Positions 52,810 through 64,000 of a stretch of 64,000 nucleotides of DNA are shown here, in pieces (within the stretch, counting starts at the first letter, position 1; the number at the start of each line of letters is the position of its first letter). The position numbers were made by a program, and so were the translations under genes. The DNA is from Halictus rubicundus (taxonomy: Eukaryota; Arthropoda; Insecta; Hymenoptera; Halictidae), in the NCBI RefSeq assembly GCF_050948215.1, contig NW_027488839.1:62001-126000 (forward strand), given 5' to 3'. The notes beneath the pieces are model-generated. The model was not told the origin of the DNA. It saw only the letters and a program-made list of their open reading frames with translations, and did no database searches.

Positions 52810-54390
52810 CTCTAATATAATCTATTCTATCCAATCCTCTATCCTATCCAATCCTCTATTCTATAACATCCTCTATCCTATCCAATCCTGTTTCCTATCC
52901 AATCCCCTATCCCATCCTCTATCCTATCCCATCCTCTATCCTATCCCATCCTCTATCCTATCCAATCCTCTATCCTATCCATTCCTCAATTCTATAATAT
53001 CCTCTATCCAATCCAATCCTCTATCCTATACTCTATCCTATCCTATCCTCTATCCTATAATATCATATATCCTACCCTATCCTCTATCCTATCCTATCCT
53101 CTAGCCTATCCTATCCTCTATCCTATCCTATCCTCTATCCTATACTATCCTCAATCCTATCCTATCCTCTATCCTATCCAATCGTCTATCCTATAATATC
53201 CTCTATCCTATCCCATCCTCTATCCTATCCAATCCTCTATCATATCCTATCCTCTATCCTATCCTATCCTATCCTATCCACTAGCCTATCCTATCCTCTA
53301 TCCTATCCTATCCTCTATCCAATCCTATCCTCTACCCTAAACTATCCTCTATCCTATTAAATCCTCTATCCTGTCCTCTATCCTATCCTCTATACTATCC
53401 TCTATCCTATCCTCTATTATATCCTATCCTCTATCCTATCCTCTATCCTATCCTCTATCCTATCCTATCCTCAATGCAATCCTGTATCCTATACAATCCT
53501 CTAACCTATCCTATTCTCTATCCTATTTTATCCTATCCTATCCACTAGCCTATCCTATCCTCTATCCTATCCAATCCTCTATCATATCCTATCCTCTATC
53601 CTATCCTCTATCCTATCCAATCCTCTATCCTATCCTCTATCCTATCCTCTATCCTATCCTCTATCCTATCCTATCCTCAATGCAATCCTGTATCCTATAC
53701 AATCCTCTAACCTATCCTATTCTCTATCCTATTTTATCCTCTATCCTATCCCATCCTCTATCCTATCCTATCCTCTATCCTATAATATCCTCTATCCTAT
53801 CCTATCCTCTGTCGTATCCTATTTTCTATCCTATCCTATCCTCTATTCTATCCTATCGTCTATCCTATAATATCCTCTATTCTATCCAATCCTCTATCCT
53901 ATCCATCCTCTATCCTATCCTCTATCCTATCCTGTATCCTATCCAATCCATTATCCTATCCAATCCCCTATCCCATCCTCTATCCTATCCTATCCTCAAT
54001 CCTATCCTATCCTCTACCCTATCCTATCCTCTATCCTATCCTATCTTCTATCCTATTGTATCATCTATCCTATCCCATCCTCTATCCTATCATAATGTCT
54101 ATCATACAATATCCTCTACCCTATCCAATCCTCTATCCTATCCTCTTCCCTATCCTCCATCCTATCACATCCTCTATCCTATCCTATCCTCTATCCTATC
54201 CTCTATCCTATCCTTTCCTCTATCGTATCCAATCCCCTATCCTATCCTCTATCGTATCCAATCCTGTATCCTATAATATCATATATCATATCCTATCCTC
54301 TATCCTATCCTATCCTCTATCCTATAATATCATATACCCTATCCTATTCTCTATCCTATCCTATCCTCTATCATATCCTATCCTCTATCC
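52810..54390. repeat. Block F, copy 2
   Basis: This is the counterpart of 35,090-36,670 at offset 17,720. Private changes include TTTCCTATCC near 52,888, ATTAAATCC near 53,355, CTTCTATCCTATTGTATC near 54,045 and ATACCC near 54,327. Its last 350 bp, from CATAATGTC at 54,091, recur at 54,945. The following 54,391-54,880 is unassigned satellite with CATCCCATATTATCC near 54,544. Confidence 0.85.
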
Positions 54391-54879
54391 TCTCCTATCC
54401 TCTATCGTATCCAATCCCCTGTCCTATCCCCTATCCTATCCAATCCTCTATCCTATAATATCCTCTATTCTATCCAATCCTCTATCCTATCCATTCCTCT
54501 ATTCTATAATATCTTCTATCCTATCCAATCCTCTATCCTATCATCCATCCCATATTATCCACTATCCTATCCTGTCCTCTATCCTATCCTATCCTCTATC
54601 CTATCCAATCCTCTATCCTATCCTATCCTCTATCCTATCCTATCCTCTATCCTATCATATCCTCTATCCTATAATATCATATATCCTATCCTATTCTCTA
54701 TCCTATCCTATCCTCTATCCTATCCTATCCTCAATCCTATCCTATCCTCTATCCTATCCTATACTCTATCCTACCCTATCCTCTATCCTATCATATCCTC
54801 TATCCTATAATATCATATATCCTATCCTATTCTCTATCCTATCCTATCCTCTATCCTATCCTATCCTCAATCCTATCCT

Positions 54880-56820
54880 ATCCTCTACCCTATCCTATCC
54901 TCTATCCTATCCTATCCTCTATCCTATCCCATCCTCTATCCTATCATAATGTCTATCATACAATATACTCTATCCTATCCAATCCTCTATCCTATCCTCT
55001 TCCCTATCCTCTATCCTATCACATCCTCTATCCTATCCTATCCTCTATCCTATCCTCTATCCTATCCTATCCTCTATCGTATCCAATCCCCTATCCTATC
55101 CTCTATCGTATCCAATCCTGTATCCTATAATATCATATATCATATCCTATCCTCTATCCTATCCTATCCTTTATCCTATAATATCATATATCCTATCCTA
55201 TTCTCTATCCTATCCTATCCTCTATCATATCCTACCCTCTATCCTATCCTATCCTATCCTGTCCACTAGCCTATCCTATCCTCTATCCTATCCTATCCTC
55301 TATCCCATTGTATCCTCTATCCTATCCCATCCTCTATCCTATCCTATCCTCTATTATATAATATCCTCTATCCTATCCTATACTCTGTTTATCCTATTTT
55401 CTATCCTATCCTATCCTCTATTCTATCCTATCGTCTATCCTATAATATCCTCTATCCTATCCTATCCTGAATGCTATCCTGTATCCTATCCAATCCTCTA
55501 TCCTATCCTATCCTCTATACTATCCTATACTCTATCCTATAATATAATCTATTCTATCCAATCCTCTATCCTATCCAATCCTCTATTCTATAACATCCTC
55601 TATCCTATCCAATCCTGTATCCTACACAATCCTCTATCCCATCCTCTATCCTATCCCATCCTCTATCCTATCCTATCCTCTATCCTATCCAATCCTCTAT
55701 CCTATCCATTCCTCAATTCTATAATATCCTCTATCCAATCCAATCCTCTATCCTATCCTCTATCCTATCCTATCCTCTATGCTATAATATCATATATCGT
55801 ATCCTATTCTCTATCCTATCCTATCCTGAATGCTATCCTGTATCCTATCCAATCCTCTATCTTGTCCAATCCTCTATCCCATAATATCCTCTATTCTATC
55901 CAATCCTCTATCCTATCCATTCCTCTATTCTATAATATCCTATATCCTATCCAATCCTCTATCCTATCCTCTATCCTATCCTATCCTCTATCCTATCCTA
56001 TCCTCTATCCTATCCTATACTCTATCCTATCCTATCCTCTATCCTATCCTATCCTCTGCCCTAAAATATCCTCTATACTATTCAATCCTCTATCCTGTCC
56101 TCTATCCTATCGTCTATACTATCCTCTATCCTATCCTCTATCCTATCCTATCCTCTATCCTATCCTATCCTCTATCCTATCCTATCCTCTATCCTATCCT
56201 ATCCTCTATCCTATCCTATCCTCTATCCTATCCTATCCTCTATCCTATCCTATCCTCTATCCTATCCTATCCTCTACCCTAAAATATCCTCTATACTATT
56301 CAATCCTCTATCCTGTCCTCTATCCTATCGTCTATACTATCCTCTATCCTATCCTCTATCCTATCCAATCCTCTATCCTATCCAATCCTCTATCCTATCC
56401 TCTATGCTATCCACTATCCTATCCTATCCTCAATGCAATCCTGTATCGTATACAATCCTCTAACCTATCCTATTCTCTATCCTATTTTATCCTCTATCCT
56501 ATCCCATCCTCTATCCTATCCTATCCTTTATCCTATAATATCCTCTATCCTATCCTATCCTCAATCCTATCCTATCCCCTATCCTATCCAATCGTCTATC
56601 CTATAATATCCTCTATCCTATCCTATCCTGAATGCTATCCTGTATCCTATCCAATACTCTATCTTATCCAATCCTCTATCCCATAATATCCTCTATTCTA
56701 TCATATCCTCTATCCTATCCTATCCTCAATGCAATCCTGTATCCTATCCAATCCTCTATCCTATCCTATCCTCTATCCTATTGTATCCTCTATCCTATCC
56801 CATCCTCTATCCTATCCTAT
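54880..56820. repeat. Block G, copy 2
   Basis: This is the counterpart of 36,310-38,150. A run of 17-mers near 56,140-56,270 is three monomers longer than in copy 1 and accounts for the 51-bp offset step. CATAATGTC at 54,945 repeats the one at 54,091 (854 bp apart), so the end of block F and the start of block G are the same sequence here in two copies. No gene is present. Confidence 0.85.
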
Positions 56821-58002
56821 CCTCTATTATATAATATCCTCTATCCAATCCAATCCTCTATCCTATCCTCTATCCTATCCTATCCTCTATGCTATAATAT
56901 CATATATCGTATCCTATTCTCTATCCTATCCTATCCTGAATGCTATCCTGTATCCTATCCAATCCTCTATCTTATCCAATCCTCTATCCCATAATATTCT
57001 CTATTCTATCCAATCCTCTATCCTATCCATTCCTCTATTCTATAATATCCTCTATCCTATCCAATCCTCTATCCTATCCTCTATCCTATCCTATCCTCTA
57101 TCCTATAATATCCTCGATCCTATCCAATCCTCTATCCTATCCTCTATCCTATCCTCTATCCTATCCTATCCTCTATCCTATCCTATCCTCAATCCTATCC
57201 TATCCCCTATCCTATCCTATCCTCTATCCTATTCCAATCCTCTTTCCTATCCAATCCCCTATCCTATCCTGAATCGTCTCCTATCCCATATCCTATCATA
57301 TCCTATCCTATCCTATCCTCTATCCTATTCCAATCCTCTATCCTATCCAAACCCCTATCCTATCCTGAATCCTATCCTATCCCCTATCCTATCCTATCCT
57401 ATCCTATCCTATCCTATCCTCTATCCTATCCTATCCTCTACCCTAAAATATCCTCTATACTATTCAATCCTCTATCCTGTCCTCTATCCTATCGTCTATA
57501 CTATCCTCTATCCTATCCTCTATCCTATCCAATCCTCTATCCTATCCAATCCTCTATCCTATCCTCTATGCTATCCACTATCCTATCCTATCCTCAATGC
57601 AATCCTGTATCGTATACAATCCTCTAACCTATCCTATTCTCTATCCTATTTTATCCTCTATCCTATCCCATCCTCTATCCTATCCTATCCTTTATCCTAT
57701 AATATCCTCTATCCTATCCTATCCTCAATCCTATCCTATCCTCTATCCTATCCAATCGTCTATCCTATAATATCCTCTATCCTATCCTATCCTGAATGCT
57801 ATCCTGTATCCTATCCAATACTCTATCTTATCCAATCCTCTATCCCATAATATCCTCTATTCTATCATATCCTCTATCCTATCCTATCCTCAATGCAATC
57901 CTGTATCCTATCCAATCCTCTATCCTATCCTATCCTCTATCCTATTGTATCCTCTATCCTATCCCATCCTCTATCCTATCCTATCCTCTATTATATAATA
58001 TC
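56255..58002. repeat. Tandem duplication at offset 1,164
   Basis: About 56,255-56,838 recurs at 57,419-58,002: CTAAAATATCC at 56,278 and 57,442, 56,632 with 57,796, and 56,729 with 57,893. About 56,840-57,110 then recurs at 58,122-58,392 (56,940 with 58,222, offset 1,282). Between them, 57,230-57,420 carries TATTCCAATCC, TGAATCGTCTCC and CCAAACCCC, sequence that belongs to the terminal higher-order repeat. Confidence 0.84.
57385..57419. repeat. Pure TATCC x 7 run
   Basis: Seven uninterrupted TATCC pentamers precede a TC spacer. The identical seven-unit runs at 59,234-59,268 and 63,754-63,788 follow the same flank (GAATCC then TATCCCC). A shortened run of four is at 61,647-61,666. Elsewhere three pentamers are the norm. 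Confidence 0.92.
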
Positions 58003-58762
58003 CTCTATCCTATCCTATCCTCTGTTTACCCTATTTTCTATCCTATCCCATCCTCTATCCTATCCTATCCTCTATCCTATCCAATCCTCTATCCTATCCA
58101 TTCCTCAATTCTATAATATCCTCTATCCAATCCAATCCTCTATCTTATCCTCTATCCTATCCTATCCTCTATGCTATAATATCATATATCGTATCCTATT
58201 CTCTATCCTATCCTATCCTGAATGCTATCCTGTATCCTATCCAATCCTCTATCTTATCCAATCCTCTATCCCATAATATTCTCTATTCTATCCAATCCTC
58301 TATCCTATCCATTCCTCTATTCTATAATATCCTCTATCCTATCCAATCCTCTATCCTATCCTCTATCCTATCCTATCCTCTATCCTATAATATCCTCAAT
58401 CCTATCCAATCCTCTATCCTATCCTCTATCCTATCCTCTATCCTATCCTATCCTCTAGCCTATCCTATCCTCTATCCTATCCTATCCTCTATCCTATCAT
58501 ATCCTCTATCCTATAATATCATATATCCTATCCTATTCTCTATCCTATCCTATCCTCTATCCTATCCTATCCTCTATCCTATCCTATCCTCTATCCTATC
58601 CTATCCTCTATCCTATCATATCCTCTATCCTATAATATCATATATCCTATCCTATTCTCTATCCTATCCTATCCTCTATCCTATCCTATCCTCTATCCTA
58701 TCCTATCCTCTATCCTATCCTATCCTCAATCCTATCCTATCCCATATCCTATCCTCTATCCT
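58003..58762. repeat. Satellite between the 1,164-bp pair and the terminal repeat
   Basis: The left part matches 56,840-57,110. From about 58,440 there are two tandem copies (about 120 bp apart) of a segment ending TATCATATATCCTATCC, then a 17-mer run near 58,670-58,730. TCTGTTTACCC near 58,020 is a private variant of TCTGTTTATCC. No gene is present. Confidence 0.75.
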
Positions 58763-61193
58763 ATTCCAATCCTCTTTCCTCTCCTCTATACTATAATATC
58801 CTCTATTCTATCCAATCCTCTATCCTATCCATCCTCTATCCTATCCTCTATCCTGTCCTCTATCCTATCCTCTATCCTATCCTCTATCCTCTCCTATCCT
58901 CTATCGTATCCAATCCCCTATCCTATCCTCTATCGTATCCAATCCTTCATCCTATCCAATCCCCTATCCCATCCTCTATCCTATCCTATCCTCAATCCTA
59001 TCCTATCCTCTACCCTATCCTCTATCCTATCCTATCCTCAATCCTATCCTATCCCCTATCCTATCCTATCCTCTATCCTATTCCAATCCTCTTTCCTATC
59101 CAAGCCCCTATCCTATCCTGAATCGTCTCCTATACCATATCCTATCATATCCTATCCTATCCTATCCTCTATCCTATTCCAATCCTCTATCCTATCCAAA
59201 CCCCTATCCTATCCTGAATCCTATCCTATCCCCTATCCTATCCTATCCTATCCTATCCTATCCTATCCTCTATCCTATACTACCGTTTGTCCTATCCTAT
59301 CCTCTATCCTATCCTATCCTCTATCCTAACCTATTCTCAATGCAATCCTGAACCCTATCCAATCCTCTATCCTATCCTCTCCTCTATCCTATCGTATCCT
59401 CTATCCTATCCCATCCTCTATCCTATCCTATCCTCTATCCTATCCTCTATCCTATCCTATCCTCTATCGTATCCAATCCCCTAACCTATCCTCTATCGTA
59501 TCCAATCCTGTATCCTATAATATCATATATCATATCCTATCCTCTATCCTATACTATCATATATCCTATCCTATTCTCTATCCTATCGTATCCTCTATCA
59601 TATCCTATCCTCTATCCTATCCTATCCTATCCTGTCCATTAGCCTATCCTATCCTCTATCCTATAATATCCTCTATCCTATCCTATCCTCAATGCAATCC
59701 TGTATCCTATCCAATCCTCTATCCTATCCTATCCTCTATCCTATTGTATCCTCTATCCTATCCCATCCTCTATCCTATCCTATCCTCTACCCTATAATAT
59801 CCTCTATACTATCCTATCCTCTGTCGTATCCTATTTTCTATCCTATCCTATCCTCTTTCCTATCCTGTTCTCTATCCTATCCTATCCTCTATCCTATCCT
59901 ATCCTCTATCCTATTGTATCCTCTATCCTATCCCATCCTCTATCCCATCCTATCCTCTATCCTATAATATCCTCTATCCTATCCTATCCTCTATCCTATC
60001 CTATCCTCTATCCTATCCAAACCTCTACCCCATAATATCCTGTATTCTATCCAATCCTCTATCCTATCCATTCCCCTATTCTATAATATCCTCTATCCTA
60101 TCCAATCCTCTATGCTATCCTCTATCCTATCCTCTATCCTACCCTATCCTCAATGCAATCCTGTATCCTATCCAATCCTCTATCCTATTCTATCCTCTAT
60201 CCTATTGTATCCTCTATCCTATCCCATCCTCTATCCTATCCTATCCTCTACCCTATAATATCCTCTATACTATCCTATCCTCTGTCGTATCCTATTTTCT
60301 ATCCTATCCTATCCTCTTTCCTATCCTGTTCTCTATCCTATCCTATCCTCTATCCTATCCTATCCTCTATCCTATTGTATCCTCTACCCTATCCTATCCT
60401 CTATCCTATCCAATCGTCTATCCTATAATATCCTCCATCCTATCCTATCCTGAATGCTATCCTGTATCCTATCCAATCCTCTATCTTATCCAATCCTCTA
60501 TCCCATAATATCCTCTATTCTATCCAATCCTCTATCCTATCCATTCCACTATTCTATAATATCCTCTATCCTATCCAATCCTCTATCCTATCCTCTATCC
60601 TATCCTATCCTCAATGCAATCCAATCCTCTATCCTATCCTATCCTCCATAGTATCCTATCCTCTATCCTATCCTATCCTCTATGCTATAATATCATATAT
60701 CGTATCCTATTCTCTATCCTATCCTATCCTGAATGCTATCCTGTATCCTAACCAATCCTCTATCTTATCCAATCCTCTATCCCATAATATTCTCTATTCT
60801 ATCCAATCCTCTATCCTATCCATTCCTCTATTCTATAATATCCTCTATCCTATCCAATCCTCTATCCTATCCTCTATCCTATAATATCCTCAATCCTATC
60901 CAATCCTCTATCCTATCCTCTATCCTATCCTATCCTCTATCCTATCCTATCCTCTATCCTATCCTATCCTCTATCCTATCCTATCCTCTATCCTATCCTA
61001 TCCTCTATCCTATCCTATCCTCTATCCTATCCTATCCTCTATCCTATCCTATCCTCTATCCTATCATATCCTCTATCCTATAATATCATATATCCTATCC
61101 TATTCTCTATCCTATCCTATCCTCTATCCTATCCTATCCTCTATCCTATCCTATCCTCAATCCTATCCTATCCCCTATCCTATCCTCTATCCT
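58763..61193. repeat. Terminal higher-order repeat, copy 1 (2,431 bp)
   Basis: ATTCCAATCC marks the start at 58,763, 61,194 and 63,300. GAATCGTCTCC marks 59,120, 61,551 and 63,658, giving the same spacings of 2,431 and 2,107. ACCGTTTG is at 59,282. The unit carries CCAAGCCCC near 59,101, CCTTCATCC near 58,943 and TATACCATATCC near 59,132. It also contains an internal 461-bp duplication (59,692 with 60,153). A homogeneous 17-mer run is at 60,917-61,064. No gene is present. Confidence 0.88.
59692..60400. repeat. 461-bp internal duplication
   Basis: The stretch starting at the ATG of TCAATGCAATCC (59,692) recurs at 60,153. Both copies include CTACCCTATAATATCC, TCTGTCGTATCC and TTTCCTATCCTGTTC. 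The second copy differs by TATTCTATCC near 60,186. In the next higher-order copy (62,073) a comparable but shorter internal repeat is seen (TCTGTCG near 62,201 and 62,371). Confidence 0.82.
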
Positions 61194-63300
61194 ATTCCAA
61201 TCCTCTATCCTCTCCTCTATCCTATAATATCCTCTATTCTATCCAATCCTCTATCCTATCCATCCTCTATCCTATCCTCTATCCTATCCTCTATCCTATC
61301 CTCTATCCTATCCTCTATCCTCTCCTATCGTCTATCGTATCCAACCCCCTATCCTATCCTCAATCGTATCCAATCCTTCATCCTATCCAATCCCCTATCC
61401 CATCCTCTATCCTATCCTATCCTCAATCCTATCCTATCCTCTACCCTATCCTCTATCCTATCCTATCCTCAATCCTATCCTATCCCCTATCCTATCCTAT
61501 CCTCTATCCTATTCCAATCCTCTTTCCTATCCAAGCCCCTATCCTATCCTGAATCGTCTCCTATACCATATCCTATCATATCCTATTATATCCTATCCTC
61601 TATCCTATATAAACCCCTATCCTATCCTGAATCCTATCCTATCCCCTATCCTATCCTATCCTATCCTCTATCCTATACTACCGTTTGTCCTATCCTATCC
61701 TCTATCCTATCCTATTCTCAATGCAATCCTGTACCCTATCCAATCCTCTATCCTATCCTATCCTCTATCCTACCGTATCCTCTATCCTATCCCATCCTCT
61801 ATCCTATCCTATCCTCTATCCTATCCTCTATTCTATCCTATCCTCTATCGTATCCAATCCCCTATCCTATCCTCTATCGTATCCAATCCTGTATCCTATA
61901 ATATCATATATCATATCCTATCCTCTATCCTATAATATCATATATCCTATCCTATTCTCTATCCTATCGTATCCTCTATCATATCCTATCCTCTATCCTA
62001 TCCTATCCTATCCTGTCCATTAGCCTATCCTATCCTCTATCCTATAATATCCTCTATCCTATCCTATCCTCAATGCAATCCTGTATCCTATCCAATCCTG
62101 TATCTTATCCTATGCTCTATCCTATTGTATCCTCTATCCTATCCCATCCTCTATCCTATCCTATCCTCTATCCTATAATATCCTCTATACTATCCTATCC
62201 TCTGTCGTATCCTATTTTCTATCCTATCCTATCCTCTTTCCTATCCTGTTCTCTATCCTATCCTATCCTCTATCCTATCCTATCCTCTATCCTATTGTAT
62301 CCTCTATCCTATCCCATCCTCTATCCCATCCTATCCTCTATCCTATAATATCCTCTATCCTATCCTATCCTCTGTCGTATCCTATTTTCTATCCTATCCT
62401 ATCCTCTTTCCTATCCTGTTCTCTATCCTATCCTATCCTCTACCCTATCCTATCCTCTATCCTATCCAATCCTCTATCCTATCCTATCCTCTATCCTATC
62501 GTATCTTCTATCCTATCCCATCCTCTATCCTATCCTATCCTCTATCCTATCCAATCGTCTATCCTATAATATCCTCCATCCTATCCTATCCTGAATGCTA
62601 TCCTGTATCCTATCCAATCCTCTATCTTATCCAATCCTCTATCCCATAATATCCTCTATTCTATCCAATCCTCTATCCTATCCATTCCACTATTCTATAA
62701 TATCCTATATCCTATCCAATCCTCTATCCTATCCTCTATCCTATCCTATCCTCAATGCAATCCAATCCTCTATCCTATCCTCTATCCTATCCTATCCTCA
62801 ATGCAATCCAATCCTCTATCCTATTCTATCCTCCATAGTATCCTATCCTCTATCCTATCCTATCCTCTATTCTATAATATCATATATCGTATCCTATTCT
62901 CTATCCTATCCTATCTTGAATGCTATCCTGTATCCTATCCAATCCTCTATCTTATCCAATCCTCTATCCCATAATATTCTCTATTCTATCCAATCCTCTA
63001 TCCTATCCATTCCTCTATCCTATAATATCCTCAATCCTATCCAATCCTCTATCCTATCCTCTATCCTATCCTATCCTCTATCCTATCCTATCCTCTATCC
63101 TATCCTATCCTCTATCCTATCCTATCCTCTATCCTATCCTATCCTCTATCCTATCATATCCTCTATCCTATAATATCATATATCCTATCCTATTCTCTAT
63201 CCTATCCTATCCTCTATCCTATCCTATCCTCTATCCTATCCTATCCTCTATCCTATCCTATCCTCAATCCTATCCTATCCCCTATCCTATCCTCTATCCT
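61194..63300. repeat. Terminal higher-order repeat, copy 2 (2,107 bp)
   Basis: This is the second copy by the same markers. ACCGTTTG is at 61,680 and GAATCGTCTCC at 61,551. The TATCC run after it is reduced from seven to four units and the flanking ATATAAACCCC replaces TATCCAAACCCC. The copy is 324 bp shorter than copy 1, partly because the internal 461-bp duplication is reduced. No gene is present. Confidence 0.87.
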
Positions 63301-64000
63301 ATTCCAATCCTCTATCCTCTCCTCTATCCTATAATATACTCTATTCTATCCAATCCTCTATCCTATCCATCCTCTATCCTATCCTCTATCCTATCCTCTA
63401 TCCTATCCTCTATCCTATCCTCTATCCTCTCCTATCGTCTATCGTATCCAATCCCCTATCCTATCCTCTATCGTATCCAATCCTTCATCCTATCCAATCC
63501 CCTATCCCATCCTCTATCCTATCCTATCCTCAATCCTATCCTATCCTCTACCCTATCCTCTATCCTATCCTATCCTCAATCCTATCCTATCCCCTATCCT
63601 ATCCTATCCTCTATCCTATTCCAATCCTCTTTCCTATCCAAGCCCCTATCCTATCCTGAATCGTCTCCTATACCATATCCTATCATATCCTATTATATCC
63701 TATCCTCTATCCTATCCAAACCCCTATCCTATCCTGAATCCTATCCTATCCCCTATCCTATCCTATCCTATCCTATCCTATCCTATCCTCTATCCTATAC
63801 TACCGTTTGTCCTATCCTATCCTCTATCCTATCCTATCCTCTATCCTATCCTATTCTCAATGCAATCCTGTACCCTATCCAATCCTCTATCCTATCCTAT
63901 CCTCTATCCTACCGTATCCTCTATCCTATCCCATCCTCTATCCTATCCTATCCTCTATCCTATCCTCTATTCTATCCTATCCTCTATCGTATCCAATCCC
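63301..64000. repeat. Terminal higher-order repeat, copy 3 (cut by window end)
   Basis: The third copy starts with the same ATTCCAATCC marker, GAATCGTCTCC at 63,658, the seven-unit TATCC run at 63,754-63,788 and ACCGTTTG at 63,802. It runs off the window, so the array probably continues. Confidence 0.86.

Larger units (their letters stand above)
1..64000. repeat. 17-bp satellite array, (TCTATCCTATCCTATCC)n
   Basis: The whole window is tandem satellite. The commonest monomer is 17 bp, TC followed by three TATCC pentamers (7 T, 7 C, 3 A, no G on the + strand). A 12-bp form has TC plus two pentamers, and bare pentamer runs also occur. Good homogeneous 17-mer runs lie near 9,679-9,833, 26,479-26,633, 39,281-39,435 and 60,917-61,064. 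Recurrent variants break the monotony: TATAATATCC, TATCCAATCC, TATCCCATCC, TATCGTATCC, TATTCTATCC, TCAATGCAATCC, TGAATGCTATCC and TACCGTTTGTCC. The array never changes orientation. It has no spacers, so it is not CRISPR. Arrays of this type and size are known from eukaryotic heterochromatin; chromosomal position and species cannot be told from the sequence. The monomer call is very secure. Confidence 0.97.

Noticed and set aside
1..64000. CRISPR array
   Set aside because: Repeats abut directly or are separated by further copies of the same monomer; there are no unique spacers, no leader and no cas genes.
1..64000. TATAAT-like boxes as promoters
   Set aside because: TATAATATCC is a recurrent satellite variant, present many times without any gene, spacing element or start site.
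1..64000. True telomere
   Set aside because: The sequence is not a known telomere repeat: most monomers carry a TC spacer, variants are numerous, and the array has kb-scale higher-order repeats.
1..64000. tRNA, rRNA or other structured RNA genes
   Set aside because: The + strand has almost no G, so canonical stems cannot form. Apart from the patch there is no sequence complex enough for an RNA gene.

Overview
The window is one uninterrupted block of eukaryotic-type satellite DNA. I find no credible gene, RNA gene, transposon or CRISPR array in 64 kb. Everything except about 390 bases near position 44.6-45.0 kb is built from one monomer of 17 bp, TCTATCCTATCCTATCC (three TATCC pentamers plus a TC spacer). 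Mixed in are a 12-bp short form with two pentamers, runs of bare TATCC, and a small set of point variants (TATAA, CAATCC, CCATCC, TATCG, TATTC, TCAATGCAATCC, TGAATGCTATCC, TACCGTTTGTCC). The canonical monomer has no G on the + strand, and the array keeps one orientation throughout. This much pure short-period satellite is typical of eukaryotic heterochromatin (centromeric, subtelomeric, sex-chromosome or germline-restricted). The species cannot be identified from the sequence. The pentamer read on the minus strand (ATAGG) is one base away from the arthropod telomere repeat TTAGG, which is only a weak hint.

The variants act as a barcode that reveals nested duplications. (1) About 1-5.2 kb (block A) recurs at 13.8-19.1 kb, and parts of it recur at 19.8-23.7, 28.6-30.6 and 45.3-46.7 kb. 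(2) 5.2-13.3 kb is a near-identical tandem pair of a 4,057-bp higher-order repeat, itself made of two related sub-blocks of about 1.6 kb. (3) 15.2-24.4 kb is a tandem pair of an about 4.6-kb unit. (4) 24-28 kb and 38-42.6 kb share blocks B, C and D. (5) 30-35 kb and 46-49 kb share block E, which carries a 240-bp doublet. (6) 35-38 kb recurs at 52.8-56.8 kb (blocks F and G). (7) 58.8 kb to the end is a separate higher-order repeat of 2.1-2.4 kb in two full copies and one cut by the window edge. A macro-period of about 14-15 kb runs through the first 47 kb.

The most unusual stretch is 44,614 to about 45,455. Inside the second copy of a 1.56-kb tandem duplication, satellite is replaced, at nearly the same length, by GC-rich CACGG-type sequence, a run of 13 C and then badly degraded satellite that recovers gradually to the right. 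The conserved anchor spacing, sharp left edge and gradual right edge fit mis-called or unpolished sequence better than a real insertion.

All long open frames are by-products. The + strand monomer contains no stop codon, and because 17 is not a multiple of 3 all three frames give the same 17-residue peptide repeat. The minus strand is closed by TAG in every frame. I therefore list no CDS. Block boundaries are read by eye from landmark variants and are good to roughly 10-40 bases unless a precise position is argued.
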